A stretch of 64,000 nucleotides of DNA from Halomonas sp. MCCC 1A13316. GTDB taxonomy: Bacteria > Pseudomonadota > Gammaproteobacteria > Pseudomonadales > Halomonadaceae. Each line of letters begins with the position of its first letter. Positions within the stretch are counted from its first letter, which is position 1. Below are positions 33,862 to 42,137 of the stretch, one piece after another. Made by a program: the position numbers and the translations under genes. The notes beneath the pieces are model-generated. The model worked only from the letters and a program-made list of their open reading frames with translations, was not told the DNA's origin and did not search any database. The stretch covers positions 3,968,001 to 4,032,000 of the forward strand of contig NZ_CP053382.1 in NCBI RefSeq assembly GCF_014931605.1, given 5' to 3'.

Positions 33862-34125
33862 ATGAATCTTTTGCTCATTCGCTTGATCATTTTCGCCGTG
33901 CTGTTCTTCGCCGGCCTCAAGCTCTACCGCATGTACCGTGAATGGAAGCTGGACCATGAGAGCCAGCTTGACGGCGAGTCGCAGCAGGAGGCGGGGCAAA
34001 TGGTGCGCTGTGCCTGGTGCAAGGTACATGTACCGGAAGCCGATGCCCTGCGTGACCAAGGCGAATGGTTCTGCAGCAGCGCCCATCGCGATCGCTTTCT
34101 GCAGGAGCAGCGCCCCGAGGATTAG
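33862..34125 (+). CDS. PP0621 family membrane protein
   Basis: An 87-aa small protein with one N-terminal membrane span (LLIRLIIFAVLFFAGLKLY, residues 3-21) and a soluble tail. The tail has a Cys/His cluster, VRCAWCKVHVPEADAL followed by GEWFCSSAHRDRF, which looks like a minimal zinc site (CxxC...C...H). It resembles the PP0621 family of proteobacteria, where no function is established. AAGGATG leads directly into the start, so an SD is not obvious. Confidence 0.8.
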   Translation: MNLLLIRLIIFAVLFFAGLKLYRMYREWKLDHESQLDGESQQEAGQMVRCAWCKVHVPEADALRDQGEWFCSSAHRDRFLQEQRPED

Positions 34126-34242
34126 ACCTGCAGGCCATGGCGGCAATCGCCTACAAGCTTCATCGGTAATGGCTGATAGACTCCGCTCAAGGCTCGACTA
34201 GAGTGAATGTCTCGTGAACGGACATCACTTCAGGAGAGCTTC

Positions 34243-34764
34243 ATGGACGCGGCTCGAGCTCCGACTTCCCTGCGCCAACGTGGCCTTACCCTCATCGAAC
34301 TCCTCGCCACCATTGCCGTGGCCATCGTGCTGTTGGGTTGGGCAGTTCCCGGCCTACAGGCGATGAATGCGCGCCAGGAAGTCGTTGCCGAGGCGCATCG
34401 AATCCGCACGGCACTCTCGCTGGCGCGCAACACGGCCATCACCCGGCGCACACCGGTGTTCGTCTGCCCCAGCCCCGACCAGCGGAGCTGCGTCATGGAT
34501 GACTGGAGCGCCCCGCTGGCCATCGTGCTCGGCCCTTTGCCGGGCACCGCTTTCGACCAGGCCGCCTTGCTACGCGTCATCGAGGCCAGCCGCGGCGTCA
34601 GCGTCAGCTATCGCCAGGATGGCAGGCCGGTACGCTATGGTGTCCTGGGACGATCAGCGGGCCACAATGGGACCTTCCGCATCTGCGGTCGCAATGGTAA
34701 GGGCGCCCAATTGGTGCTCAGCAACTTCGGACGAGTGCGCGCCGGCAATGTCATCAGTTGCTGA
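34243..34764 (+). CDS. GspH/FimT-family pseudopilin
   Basis: At 173 aa, it has a type IV prepilin leader and N-methylation site, QRGLTLIELLATIAVAIVLL, cut after Gly and with Glu at position +5, followed by the GspH domain. Two cysteine pairs (VFVCPSPDQRSC and RICGRNGKGA...ISC) suggest disulfides. The start at 34243 has AGGAG 7 bases before it. Minor pseudopilins normally sit in clusters (fimT-pilV-pilW); this one is alone, so pilus assembly or DNA uptake is only a guess. Confidence 0.85.
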   Translation: MDAARAPTSLRQRGLTLIELLATIAVAIVLLGWAVPGLQAMNARQEVVAEAHRIRTALSLARNTAITRRTPVFVCPSPDQRSCVMDDWSAPLAIVLGPLPGTAFDQAALLRVIEASRGVSVSYRQDGRPVRYGVLGRSAGHNGTFRICGRNGKGAQLVLSNFGRVRAGNVISC

Positions 34765-34794
34765 ACACCCTGTCGCTTCGCTAGAGGAGTTCCC

Positions 34795-35001
34795 ATGCGG
34801 CAAGCCATCGTGAGTTATCACCGGGACGACGAAAACCACTGGGTAGCCGAGCTGGCGTGCGGCCACAATCAGCATGTCCGCCACCAGCCGCCCTGGACCG
34901 AACGCCCCTGGGTCACGACAGAGGCCGGGCGTCGTTCACGTCTCGGCCTCGAGCTCGAATGCGTCAAATGCGACCGCGGCGAGCCGCGGGACAACCCCTA
35001 G
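34795..35001 (+). CDS. DUF3565 domain-containing protein
   Basis: A 68-aa soluble protein of a small conserved family without known function. The typical pattern is complete: QAIVSYHRDDENHWVAEL, CGHNQHVRHQPPW, RPWV and a final ECVKC. The Cys and His residues could bind a metal. AGAGGAG lies just before the ATG. It ends 8 bases before the converging PLDc_N gene. Confidence 0.85.
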   Translation: MRQAIVSYHRDDENHWVAELACGHNQHVRHQPPWTERPWVTTEAGRRSRLGLELECVKCDRGEPRDNP

Positions 35002-35008
35002 GCACCCG

Positions 35009-35188
35009 CTACCCCTTGGGTCCCATCAACAGCCAGATGATCAGGCCGACCAGCGGAAATATCAGCAGCGCAAGGATCCAGAGGATCTTGGCAAAGGTGC
35101 CGGCCGAACTCTTGGCCACCTTGACGATGGCCCAGACCAGAATGATCAGCCAGATCAGGCCCAACAGGCCGCCCACTTCGATTCCCAT
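35009..35188 (-). CDS. Small PLDc_N-domain membrane protein
   Basis: A 59-aa protein, MGIEVGGLLGLIWLIILVWA at the N-terminus, then a short polar stretch (KVAKSSAG) and a second hydrophobic span ending IIWLLMGPKG. Two membrane helices and the WxLLMGPK ending match the PLDc_N (phospholipase D N-terminal-like) family of small proteins. AAGGAG lies 8 bases before the ATG at 35188. It is convergent with the DUF3565 gene; function unknown. Confidence 0.8.
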   Translation of the reverse strand: MGIEVGGLLGLIWLIILVWAIVKVAKSSAGTFAKILWILALLIFPLVGLIIWLLMGPKG

Positions 35189-35247
35189 CAGACATCTCCT
35201 TGTCCAGCGGTAGGTGATGGTTCAAGAAGTAGCACGCAGCGGCAAAG

Positions 35248-35268
35248 GTAACAAACCGAAACTGTTAC
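35248..35268. promoter_or_regulatory. Perfect inverted repeat GTAACA-N9-TGTTAC
   Basis: It lies 60 bases upstream of the small PLDc_N gene and 25 bases after the helicase stop. Perfect 6-base arms around 9 bases have the size of a dimeric regulator site. A related GGTTACT follows at 35,283-35,289. Confidence 0.35.
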
Positions 35269-35293
35269 GCCAGGTAAGCTCAGGTTACTCATC

Positions 35294-37624
35294 TCAGCCG
35301 AGTTGCCACCACTCGGGCAGCAGCCGTCTCACGTCCCGACGCTGGAAGCGGTCGTCCATCAACACCAAGGTGCCGCGATCCTCGGGGCTGCGGATCACCC
35401 TGCCGGCAGCCTGGATCACCTTGATAAGCCCCGGTATGCGATAGGCATAGGCTTCGCCATTGCCGAAACGTGCCTCCAGCCTGGCCTTGAGCGCCTCATT
35501 GAAGGGGTCGAAGGGCGGCAAGCCCAGGGTGGCGATGAAGGCTCCCACCAGTCGTTCTCCGGGCAGGTCGATACCCTCCCCGAACGCCCCGCCCAGCACC
35601 GCAAAGCCGATCCCCGCCCCGCCCGGCTGGAAACGTGCCAGAAAGGCATCGCGCTCGGCCTCGCTCATGCCGCGAGTCTGGCTCCAGCGGGGCAGCTCGG
35701 GATGAAGCCGTGCCAGCCGTTCTTCAACGGCCTGCAGATAGGCGAAGCTGCTCAAGAAGACGAGATAGAGCCCAGGCCGCCGGCGGTACTGACCGACCAG
35801 CTCGGCGACGATAGGGTCGAGCGAGGCCGAGCGGTCGCGCAGGCGCGTCGAGATACCGCTCTGGATGCGCACTTCGAGCTGATCGGCCCTGAACGGCGAG
35901 GCGACCGACTGCCAGACGCAATCTTGCGGCAGCCCCAGCAGGTCGCGATGATAGTGCGCCGGCGACAACGTCGCCGAGAACAGCACGCTGCTGTGCGCCT
36001 GGGCGAAGCGCAGGGCAAGGAAGTCCGCCGGCACAAGGTTGCGCAGGCCGACAATCGCGTGGCCGCGGCCATGCCGGGTGAGGTCGCACAGCGAATGCTC
36101 ACCGAACGATTCGGCCAAGCGGCAGAAGCCCAGGGCCTCGAACAGCCGTTCCTGCAGAGCAGGGTCGGCGCCGCCCGGGTGCTCGGCCAGATAGTCGGTA
36201 ATCGCCGCCGCCACTCGCTGCAGGGCGCCGACGAGCCGCTCGGGCAGGCCATCCAATACTCGATAAGCAGGCTGTCTCGTCTGCCCTTCGTCGGCCCCGC
36301 CCTGCTCCCGCACCAAGGTCTGCCACTGGCGTATCAGTCGGCCAAGTGGCTTCACCAGTGGCGCGGGGGCGCTGCGGTGCAGGCGACTGAAGGCACGCTG
36401 GTCCAGCTCGCCGCTGTACATGCCTCGGGCGCGTTCCACCAGGTTGTGTGCCTCGTCCACCAGCAGCGCCAAGCGCCAGCCGTTGGCCTGGGCCAGGCCG
36501 TGTAGCAGTGCCGCGGCGTCGAAGTAGTGATTGACGTCGCCCACACAGACATCGCTCCAGCGCGCCAGCTCCTGGCCCAGGTAGTAGGGGCAGATATCGT
36601 GCTCGAGCGCCACCTCGTGCAGCGCCTCGCGATCGAGCCAGCCGCGTGCCACCGCGGCCCGGCGGGCGGCTGGCAGCCGGTCGTAGAAGCCGGCGGCCAG
36701 CGGGCAGGCATCGCCATGGCACGTCTTGTCGGGATTCTCGCAAGCCTTGCTGCGGGCAACCAGCTCCAGCACTCGCAGAGGCAGGCGTTGCTTGCCGCCC
36801 CCCCTCGCCTCCCTGTCCGCTGCGTCGGCCCTCAGCCTTGCCAGGGCTTCCAGCGCCAGCCGCCGTCCCGGCGTCTTCATGGTCAGGAAGGCGAGCCGGT
36901 CGATGCCTTGGCGCGGCATCGCCTTGAGGGTGGGAAACAGCGTGGCCACGGTCTTGCCAATCCCCGTGGGGGCCTGCGCCAGCAGGCAGCGCCCGGTGGC
37001 TGCCGCCTTGTAGACACCCTCGGCCAGTTCGCGCTGGCCCGGGCGAAAGCCTTCATGCGGAAAGGTCAGGTCATCCAGCGCGGCATCGCGCGCCCGTCGA
37101 TGAGCCTGCTCCTGCTCAGCCCAACCCAGGAAACGCTCGCACTGGGTCTCGAAGAAAACGGTAAGCTCGGCAGCACTTGCCTGCCGGGTCAGTAGTGTCT
37201 CTCGTTCGCTGGCGATGTCGAGATAGACCAGCACCAGAGTCAGCGACTCCAGCCCCCGCTCAGCGCACAGCAACGCGCCGTAGACCTTGACCTGGGCCCA
37301 GTGCAAGGCGCGCTGGTTGGCAGCCATGCGCGACAGGTCGCCGCGGTGGGTCTTGATCTCCTCGAGGCGGTTTGTCGCCGGATCGAAGCCGTCGGCCCGG
37401 CCGCTGACGGCGAGGCCGCGATAGCGTCCGCTCAGCGCAATCTCGCTTTCGTAGCCGACGCCGCGGCGCCCTACCACCAGGGCGTGACCGGCCATGCCCT
37501 CGCGGGCGCTGGGTGAGGGCGTGAAACGGTGGTCGAGATCGCCCTCACGGGCGGTGAAGTCGCACAGCGCCCGCACGGCCACTCGGTAGAGCGGCGGCTC
37601 GGCACCCTTCTTGCCATCGCTCAT
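35294..37624 (-). CDS. Nuclease-helicase fusion: PD-(D/E)XK domain plus XPD/DinG-type helicase
   Basis: A 776-aa protein. Residues about 60-125 form a Cas4/RecB-like nuclease (GRADGFD with D78, LEEIKT with E89 and K91, then Q111 and Y115). From about 190 follows a superfamily 2 Rad3-type helicase: Walker A QAPTGIGKT (218-225), candidate 4Fe-4S cysteines C295, C302, C307 and C345, and DEAH box VDEAHN at 390-393. The C-terminal half contains SATLSPAHY and VIQAAGRVIRS. It overlaps the FAN1 stop by 4 bases, so both are made together; joint repair of branched or crosslinked DNA is inferred. Confidence 0.88.
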   Translation of the reverse strand: MSDGKKGAEPPLYRVAVRALCDFTAREGDLDHRFTPSPSAREGMAGHALVVGRRGVGYESEIALSGRYRGLAVSGRADGFDPATNRLEEIKTHRGDLSRMAANQRALHWAQVKVYGALLCAERGLESLTLVLVYLDIASERETLLTRQASAAELTVFFETQCERFLGWAEQEQAHRRARDAALDDLTFPHEGFRPGQRELAEGVYKAAATGRCLLAQAPTGIGKTVATLFPTLKAMPRQGIDRLAFLTMKTPGRRLALEALARLRADAADREARGGGKQRLPLRVLELVARSKACENPDKTCHGDACPLAAGFYDRLPAARRAAVARGWLDREALHEVALEHDICPYYLGQELARWSDVCVGDVNHYFDAAALLHGLAQANGWRLALLVDEAHNLVERARGMYSGELDQRAFSRLHRSAPAPLVKPLGRLIRQWQTLVREQGGADEGQTRQPAYRVLDGLPERLVGALQRVAAAITDYLAEHPGGADPALQERLFEALGFCRLAESFGEHSLCDLTRHGRGHAIVGLRNLVPADFLALRFAQAHSSVLFSATLSPAHYHRDLLGLPQDCVWQSVASPFRADQLEVRIQSGISTRLRDRSASLDPIVAELVGQYRRRPGLYLVFLSSFAYLQAVEERLARLHPELPRWSQTRGMSEAERDAFLARFQPGGAGIGFAVLGGAFGEGIDLPGERLVGAFIATLGLPPFDPFNEALKARLEARFGNGEAYAYRIPGLIKVIQAAGRVIRSPEDRGTLVLMDDRFQRRDVRRLLPEWWQLG

Positions 37625-39348
37625 GACACCGCGCCCTGCTGCCAGGCCACGTGACTGACCACGGCCTCAATGCCCCGTGACTCGAAGAACGCCAGCCAGC
37701 GGCGCTGGTTGTCCTGCAACCTGTCACCCGGCCCCTTCACCTCGATCAATCGATAGCGATGCCCGCCCTCAGACCCGGGCGGCAGGAACTGGATCAGATC
37801 GGGCAAGCCGGCGCGGTTGGCCCTGAGGTCAGCCAGCAGACGCTCGAAGCAGGACCGTAGATGCGCAGCGGGAATGCAGGCAAGTGCATGCTCGAGCAGT
37901 GCCTCGTCGAGCCCCTCCCAGTGCACGAAGGGCGATGCCAGACCTCGCTTGTCGTGCCAGGCGCGCCAGATGGCCTCACCGTGGGTTCCCTCGTCGAGGT
38001 GGGCCAGGCAGGCCTCGAAGCGCTCGCGACGACGCGCCACGAAATCGTCGCGATGGAGATCCGCCGGGCCTGTGTGGAAGGGATGGAAGAAGGCCCCGGG
38101 CAGCGGCGCGTACAGCGCCGGCCAGCAGAGCAGCCCGAACAAGCCGGTCACGAGAAGGTTCTCTACATAGTGCACCGGGGCTTCGGGACGGCTCAGATGC
38201 TCGGCTACGGCCTGTTCGACGCCCAGCGTGGCAGGACGCGGCAGGCTGAGGTCCATCCGCCGCGGCACGACTTCAGGCGCGCGCCCTGGCGGTGCCAACC
38301 CCAGCCGGCGACACAGCCTGGGCATCAGGCGTGCCAGCGCCTGGGCCTCCTGCTCGCCAGTCGCCGACGCCATCGCCCGGCTGGCCAGGGTATAGGCCTG
38401 GCGATGCTCGCCCAGCCGCTCCAGCAGCCGCAGGCGACGAATGCGCGCCTCCACCTGGCCGCCCGGTCCCTCGCCGCTTTCGCCATAGAGCTTCAACGCC
38501 AGCGCATGCTGTCCGGTACGCTCGGCGGCATGACCCAGGCGAAACAGCAGCTTACCCCGCCGCTGCGACAGCCAGGCATTGTCCAACGTCTCGGGAACCT
38601 CGGCCGCCAGTTGCTCGGGCGACTCGCCCGCCTCGAGGCGCTCGCGCAACTGATGCAGCGCCAAGTAGGCGTCCACCTCCTCACGGCGGTGAAAGGCGCG
38701 CGAGCCGGGTGTCAATTCGACCCGCTCGAAGCGCTGCAGGCCGAGCTCCGTGAGCACGAATTCGGCCCAGTCCTGACGCAGGTTGCCGAAGAACATCAGC
38801 CGCAGCCGATCGCACCAGGGCATTACGGTCAACCGCACGATGCGCTCTCCTGCCAGCACCTCGTTGGCCTCGGGCCACCACTCCTCCAGTCGCTTCGCCG
38901 GGCGCTCCTGCGCCAGCAGCGCATCACCCAGCGCAGCCTTGCTGGCCCTGGGCGAAAGCCCCACGGCGGCGATCTCTTCCGCCAGTACCCGGCGCAGTTC
39001 GTCCAGGCGCAGCAGGCGAACCAGATCGGCGAGAGCCAGCTCCGGATCCGCCTCGACCCAGCCCGCCTCGACCAAGGGAGCCAGTCCTCTTTGGGTATCG
39101 CCGATCTCGGCATAGGCGAGCTTGTCGCTGCGAAAGAGCTCGCCCTTGCGCATCACCATACGTACCAGCAACGCCTGGGATGGCTGCGGCAAGGCTCCGA
39201 AGTCGCTGACAAAGGCACGCTCTGCCGCGCTCAGCAAGTCGCCGTGGCGCTCATGCACCCAGCCAAGAACGAAGCGAAAATTCGCCAGGTAATAGAGCGG
39301 ATCGTCGAGCGAGGCGGTGACGGAAGCCGTGGCTGAAATACTGTTCAT
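37621..39348 (-). CDS. FAN1-type structure-specific nuclease (VRR-NUC)
   Basis: A 575-aa bacterial homologue of the human Fanconi-associated nuclease FAN1, of the kind structurally studied in Pseudomonas aeruginosa. The C-terminal VRR-NUC domain (about 500-560) has the catalytic set GLPDLIQF, LIEVKGPGD and DNQRRW. The N-terminal half starts DPLYYLANFRFVLGWVHERH and has the SAP-like segment near 90-130; a TPR-like middle follows. It cleaves 5' flaps and unhooks crosslinks in the family. First gene of a two-gene unit with the helicase. Confidence 0.9.
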   Translation of the reverse strand: MNSISATASVTASLDDPLYYLANFRFVLGWVHERHGDLLSAAERAFVSDFGALPQPSQALLVRMVMRKGELFRSDKLAYAEIGDTQRGLAPLVEAGWVEADPELALADLVRLLRLDELRRVLAEEIAAVGLSPRASKAALGDALLAQERPAKRLEEWWPEANEVLAGERIVRLTVMPWCDRLRLMFFGNLRQDWAEFVLTELGLQRFERVELTPGSRAFHRREEVDAYLALHQLRERLEAGESPEQLAAEVPETLDNAWLSQRRGKLLFRLGHAAERTGQHALALKLYGESGEGPGGQVEARIRRLRLLERLGEHRQAYTLASRAMASATGEQEAQALARLMPRLCRRLGLAPPGRAPEVVPRRMDLSLPRPATLGVEQAVAEHLSRPEAPVHYVENLLVTGLFGLLCWPALYAPLPGAFFHPFHTGPADLHRDDFVARRRERFEACLAHLDEGTHGEAIWRAWHDKRGLASPFVHWEGLDEALLEHALACIPAAHLRSCFERLLADLRANRAGLPDLIQFLPPGSEGGHRYRLIEVKGPGDRLQDNQRRWLAFFESRGIEAVVSHVAWQQGAVS

Positions 39349-39391
39349 GCATCCATGATATCAGCCTCGTGGCTCCTCGCCATCCTTGCGT

Positions 39392-40432
39392 TCAGCCCAG
39401 GCCTGCGGCGAGTGCGCGCACCACTTCACCGGCGGGTACCTCACGGCAGGCACTGGCATTCTGGCCGGCCCACAGCGGCGAGAAATCGGCGCGGCCGGCT
39501 GCCTCGGCGGCGCTGCGCAGCGGGGCGATGGCGGCGGTGGCCAGAGGGAAGGCCGGCGCCACCTCACTGAACGGGCCGAGCTCACGCATCAGTCGGGTGA
39601 GCATGCCGCGGGCCGGTCGGCCGGTGTAGAGATTGGTCAGTGCCGTATGTCGCGCAGCCTCGCTCTGCAGCGCCTGACGATGGAGTGTCGAGGTGGTGGC
39701 TTCCGGGCAGCACAAAAAGGCGGTGCCGACCTGCACGGCCGATGCGCCCAGTGCCAGGGCAGCCGCCACGCCTCGCGCATCGGCAATCCCCCCGGCAGCA
39801 ATCACCGGCAGCGAGACGGCCTTCACGACCTGGGGCAGCAGGGCGAAGGTGCCCACCTGGGTAGTAACGTCATCGTCGAGGAACATACCGCGATGGCCGC
39901 CCGCTTCCACGCCCTGGGCGATCACCGCGTCGACGCCGCGCGCCTCGAGCCAGCGCGCCTCCGCAACCGTGGTAGCCGAAGAGAGCACGATTGCCCCCCA
40001 GCCCTTGACCCGCTCGAGCAGTACCGGCTCCGGCAGGCCGAAGTGGAAGCTGACCACTTCCGGGCGGAACGGCTCGAGGGCGTCGCAGGCCGCCTGGTCG
40101 AACGGGCGTCGCCCGGCTCCGGCGGGCACGCTGCCGATGTCCAGGCCGAACTCGGCGTAATAGGGCGCCAGCAGTTGGTGCCAACACCTCAGGCGCGCCT
40201 CGTCCGGCGTCGGCGTGGCATGACAGAAGAAGTTGACGTTGAGCGGCCGCGTCGTGGCAGCACGGATGCGGCGCAGCTCCTCTGCCATTGCCTCGGGCGA
40301 AAGCATGGCGCAGGGCAAGGCGCCGAGCCCGCCCGCCTCGCTCACTGCCACGGCCAGGTCGCCGCCCTGCACGCCTGCCATGGGCGCCTGGAGGATGGGT
40401 AACTCGATGCCGAGCTGACGGATCAGGCTCAT
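39392..40432 (-). CDS. Nitronate monooxygenase family flavoprotein
   Basis: A 346-aa FMN-binding TIM barrel related to 2-nitropropane dioxygenase. Seen: LPILQAPMAGVQGG at the N-terminus, NVNFFCHA, QGVEAGGHRG (typical NMO motif with the catalytic histidine) and VIAAGGIADARGVAAAL...GASAVQVGTAF for the phosphate site. The start MSLIRQLG at 40432 overlaps the yihY stop in an ATGA. It probably oxidises alkyl nitronates or propionate-3-nitronate, but substrate cannot be read from sequence. Confidence 0.88.
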   Translation of the reverse strand: MSLIRQLGIELPILQAPMAGVQGGDLAVAVSEAGGLGALPCAMLSPEAMAEELRRIRAATTRPLNVNFFCHATPTPDEARLRCWHQLLAPYYAEFGLDIGSVPAGAGRRPFDQAACDALEPFRPEVVSFHFGLPEPVLLERVKGWGAIVLSSATTVAEARWLEARGVDAVIAQGVEAGGHRGMFLDDDVTTQVGTFALLPQVVKAVSLPVIAAGGIADARGVAAALALGASAVQVGTAFLCCPEATTSTLHRQALQSEAARHTALTNLYTGRPARGMLTRLMRELGPFSEVAPAFPLATAAIAPLRSAAEAAGRADFSPLWAGQNASACREVPAGEVVRALAAGLG

Positions 40433-41412
40433 GGGTCTTCTCCCTGTTGTCGTTTGCGCCACGGTCGCTTCGGCCCCAGGGTGTCGGCGGCATGGGCGCC
40501 TCGTTCTCCCATGGGCCGGGGCTCGCCCACCGTGGTGTCGCGCCGGGTCTGGCGTTCCATTTCAGCGTTGATCTCGGCCCCCAGCAATACGACGAACGAG
40601 GAGAGCCAGAACCACAGCATCAATACCACCACGGCTCCCAGCGATCCGTACAGCTCGTCCATGTCGACGATTCGGCCGACATAGAGCGATAGCCCGCCGG
40701 AGCCGAGCAGCCACAACAGCGTCGACAGCACGGTACCCACGCTGACCCACTCCCAGCGCGGCGAACTGCGATAGGGGCCGAAGCGATAGAGCACGGCAAT
40801 CACCAGCATCATCATGAGCAGCAGGGCCGGCCAGCGCAGCCAGGTGATCAGCGTGACGAGAGGCCCCTCCAGGACCAGCCAGCCGACAGCTATGGGGTAC
40901 AGGGCCACGAACACGGTTCCCGTCAGCGACATCACGATCAGCCCGAAGGTCAAAGCGACCGTCACCAGCATGCGTTGCACCAAACCGCGCCGATCTTCCT
41001 CGCCATAGACCACGTTGAGCCCCACCATCAGGCCGACCACGCCCCGGGAGGCGAGGAACGATGCCACGGCCAGGCCGAACAAGGCCGTCAGACTCAAGCC
41101 GGTATCGGTGTTTTCGCTGACCGCCTGGGCCCGCTCACTGATCAGCCGGGCGCCTCCCGGCGGCATGACGCGACTCAGCTCACCGATCTGGCGGGCAATC
41201 TCGAGCGGGTCGAAGGCCAGCGCCCACAGTGAAACGACCGCGCCGATGGCCGGAAAGAGCGACAGCAGCGCGTAGAAAGCGATAGCCGCCGCCAGCATGC
41301 CGACCCGATCCTCCGCCAACTGCTCCTTGACTCGCCAGAAGACGTCAAGCCACCCCGGACCGGGTATCTGATTCGGATTCTCGGCTCGCCGGCCTCGCCA
41401 GAACTTCTTCAT
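40429..41412 (-). CDS. YihY/BrkB family inner-membrane protein
   Basis: A 327-aa protein with about six membrane spans between residues 35 and 285, after the amphipathic start WLDVFWRVKEQLAEDRVGML. The family motif AAAIAFYALLSLFPAIGAVV and the later FGPYRSSPRWEWVSVGTVL and LLGAEINAEMERQ are typical. The charged C-terminus is cytoplasmic by inference. Older annotation as ribonuclease BN is unsupported. It is coupled to the nitronate monooxygenase gene by a 4-base overlap. Confidence 0.9.
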   Translation of the reverse strand: MKKFWRGRRAENPNQIPGPGWLDVFWRVKEQLAEDRVGMLAAAIAFYALLSLFPAIGAVVSLWALAFDPLEIARQIGELSRVMPPGGARLISERAQAVSENTDTGLSLTALFGLAVASFLASRGVVGLMVGLNVVYGEEDRRGLVQRMLVTVALTFGLIVMSLTGTVFVALYPIAVGWLVLEGPLVTLITWLRWPALLLMMMLVIAVLYRFGPYRSSPRWEWVSVGTVLSTLLWLLGSGGLSLYVGRIVDMDELYGSLGAVVVLMLWFWLSSFVVLLGAEINAEMERQTRRDTTVGEPRPMGERGAHAADTLGPKRPWRKRQQGEDP

Positions 41413-41437
41413 GCACTCCCACGATTGCTGCTCAGTT

Positions 41438-41965
41438 TCAGGGCCGCTGCGCCGGGCGCAGAACCATGCGGGTATCGCGTATTTCGATGTCGAACCGATT
41501 GAGGAAGCTCATGCCCAGCAGGGCCATGTCATCGTCGAGCCCGGGACTGATGGAGCCACGCACCTCGGCGGCGCTGAAGCCTCCCAGGCTGACCTCATCG
41601 AGCCAGGTCATGTCGCCGCGCACACGTCCGTTCGCGGTGTTGAACCAGGCGGATCCCGCACGCTCCAGCCCCAGCCGCTCGGCTAATTCAGCCGACACGG
41701 CCACGTAGGTGGCGCCGGTATCGAGCAGAAACTCGACCGGCTCGCCATTGATGCGCCCGGTAGCTACGAAGTGGCCCGAGCGGTTGCGCTCGAGTACGAC
41801 CGACTCCTCCGTCCCGGTCACGGCATTGATCAGATGGGCATTGGGGTTGCGCTGGGTCTCGAAGAAACCATGGAACCACCAGCTGCCGAAGGCGATGAAG
41901 GCCACCCAGAACAGCAGCATCATGCCCATTCCGGCACGTCGGATCGAACCGTCCTGTCGGCTCAT
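41438..41965 (-). CDS. Retropepsin-like aspartic protease, membrane anchored (TIGR02281 type)
   Basis: A 175-aa protein with one N-terminal membrane helix (MGMMLLFWVAFIAFGSWWF) and a periplasmic domain. The active-site motif is FLLDTGATYVAVSAELAERL with a single DTGA, so a homodimer is expected as in retroviral proteases. ALLGMSFLNRFDI is the conserved flap-side motif. GGAGA precedes the ATG. It is 26 bases upstream of yihY on the same strand and probably the first gene of that unit. Targets are unknown. Confidence 0.88.
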   Translation of the reverse strand: MSRQDGSIRRAGMGMMLLFWVAFIAFGSWWFHGFFETQRNPNAHLINAVTGTEESVVLERNRSGHFVATGRINGEPVEFLLDTGATYVAVSAELAERLGLERAGSAWFNTANGRVRGDMTWLDEVSLGGFSAAEVRGSISPGLDDDMALLGMSFLNRFDIEIRDTRMVLRPAQRP

Positions 41966-41998
41966 GTCCCGTCTCCTTGTTAGCAGGCCGTACCCGCT

Positions 41999-42027
41999 TT
42001 GACACCCCTGTTCCCACTGTCTGTACT
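41999..42027 (+). promoter_or_regulatory. Candidate promoter of the exported MetX-like hydrolase
   Basis: TTGACA (41999-42004), a 17-base spacer and TGTACT (42022-42027). It lies about 110 bases before the start codon in a gap that is otherwise empty. Confidence 0.45.
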
Positions 42028-42137
42028 AAACAGCCTGTGCTAAACGGCGCCAAGCTTCCCTTGGCTGCGTTCCCTCCGGCATTCGCCGGGTGTCATCCGC
42101 GTATGCCCAGCGACCCGATAACGACAAGGATAGCCAC

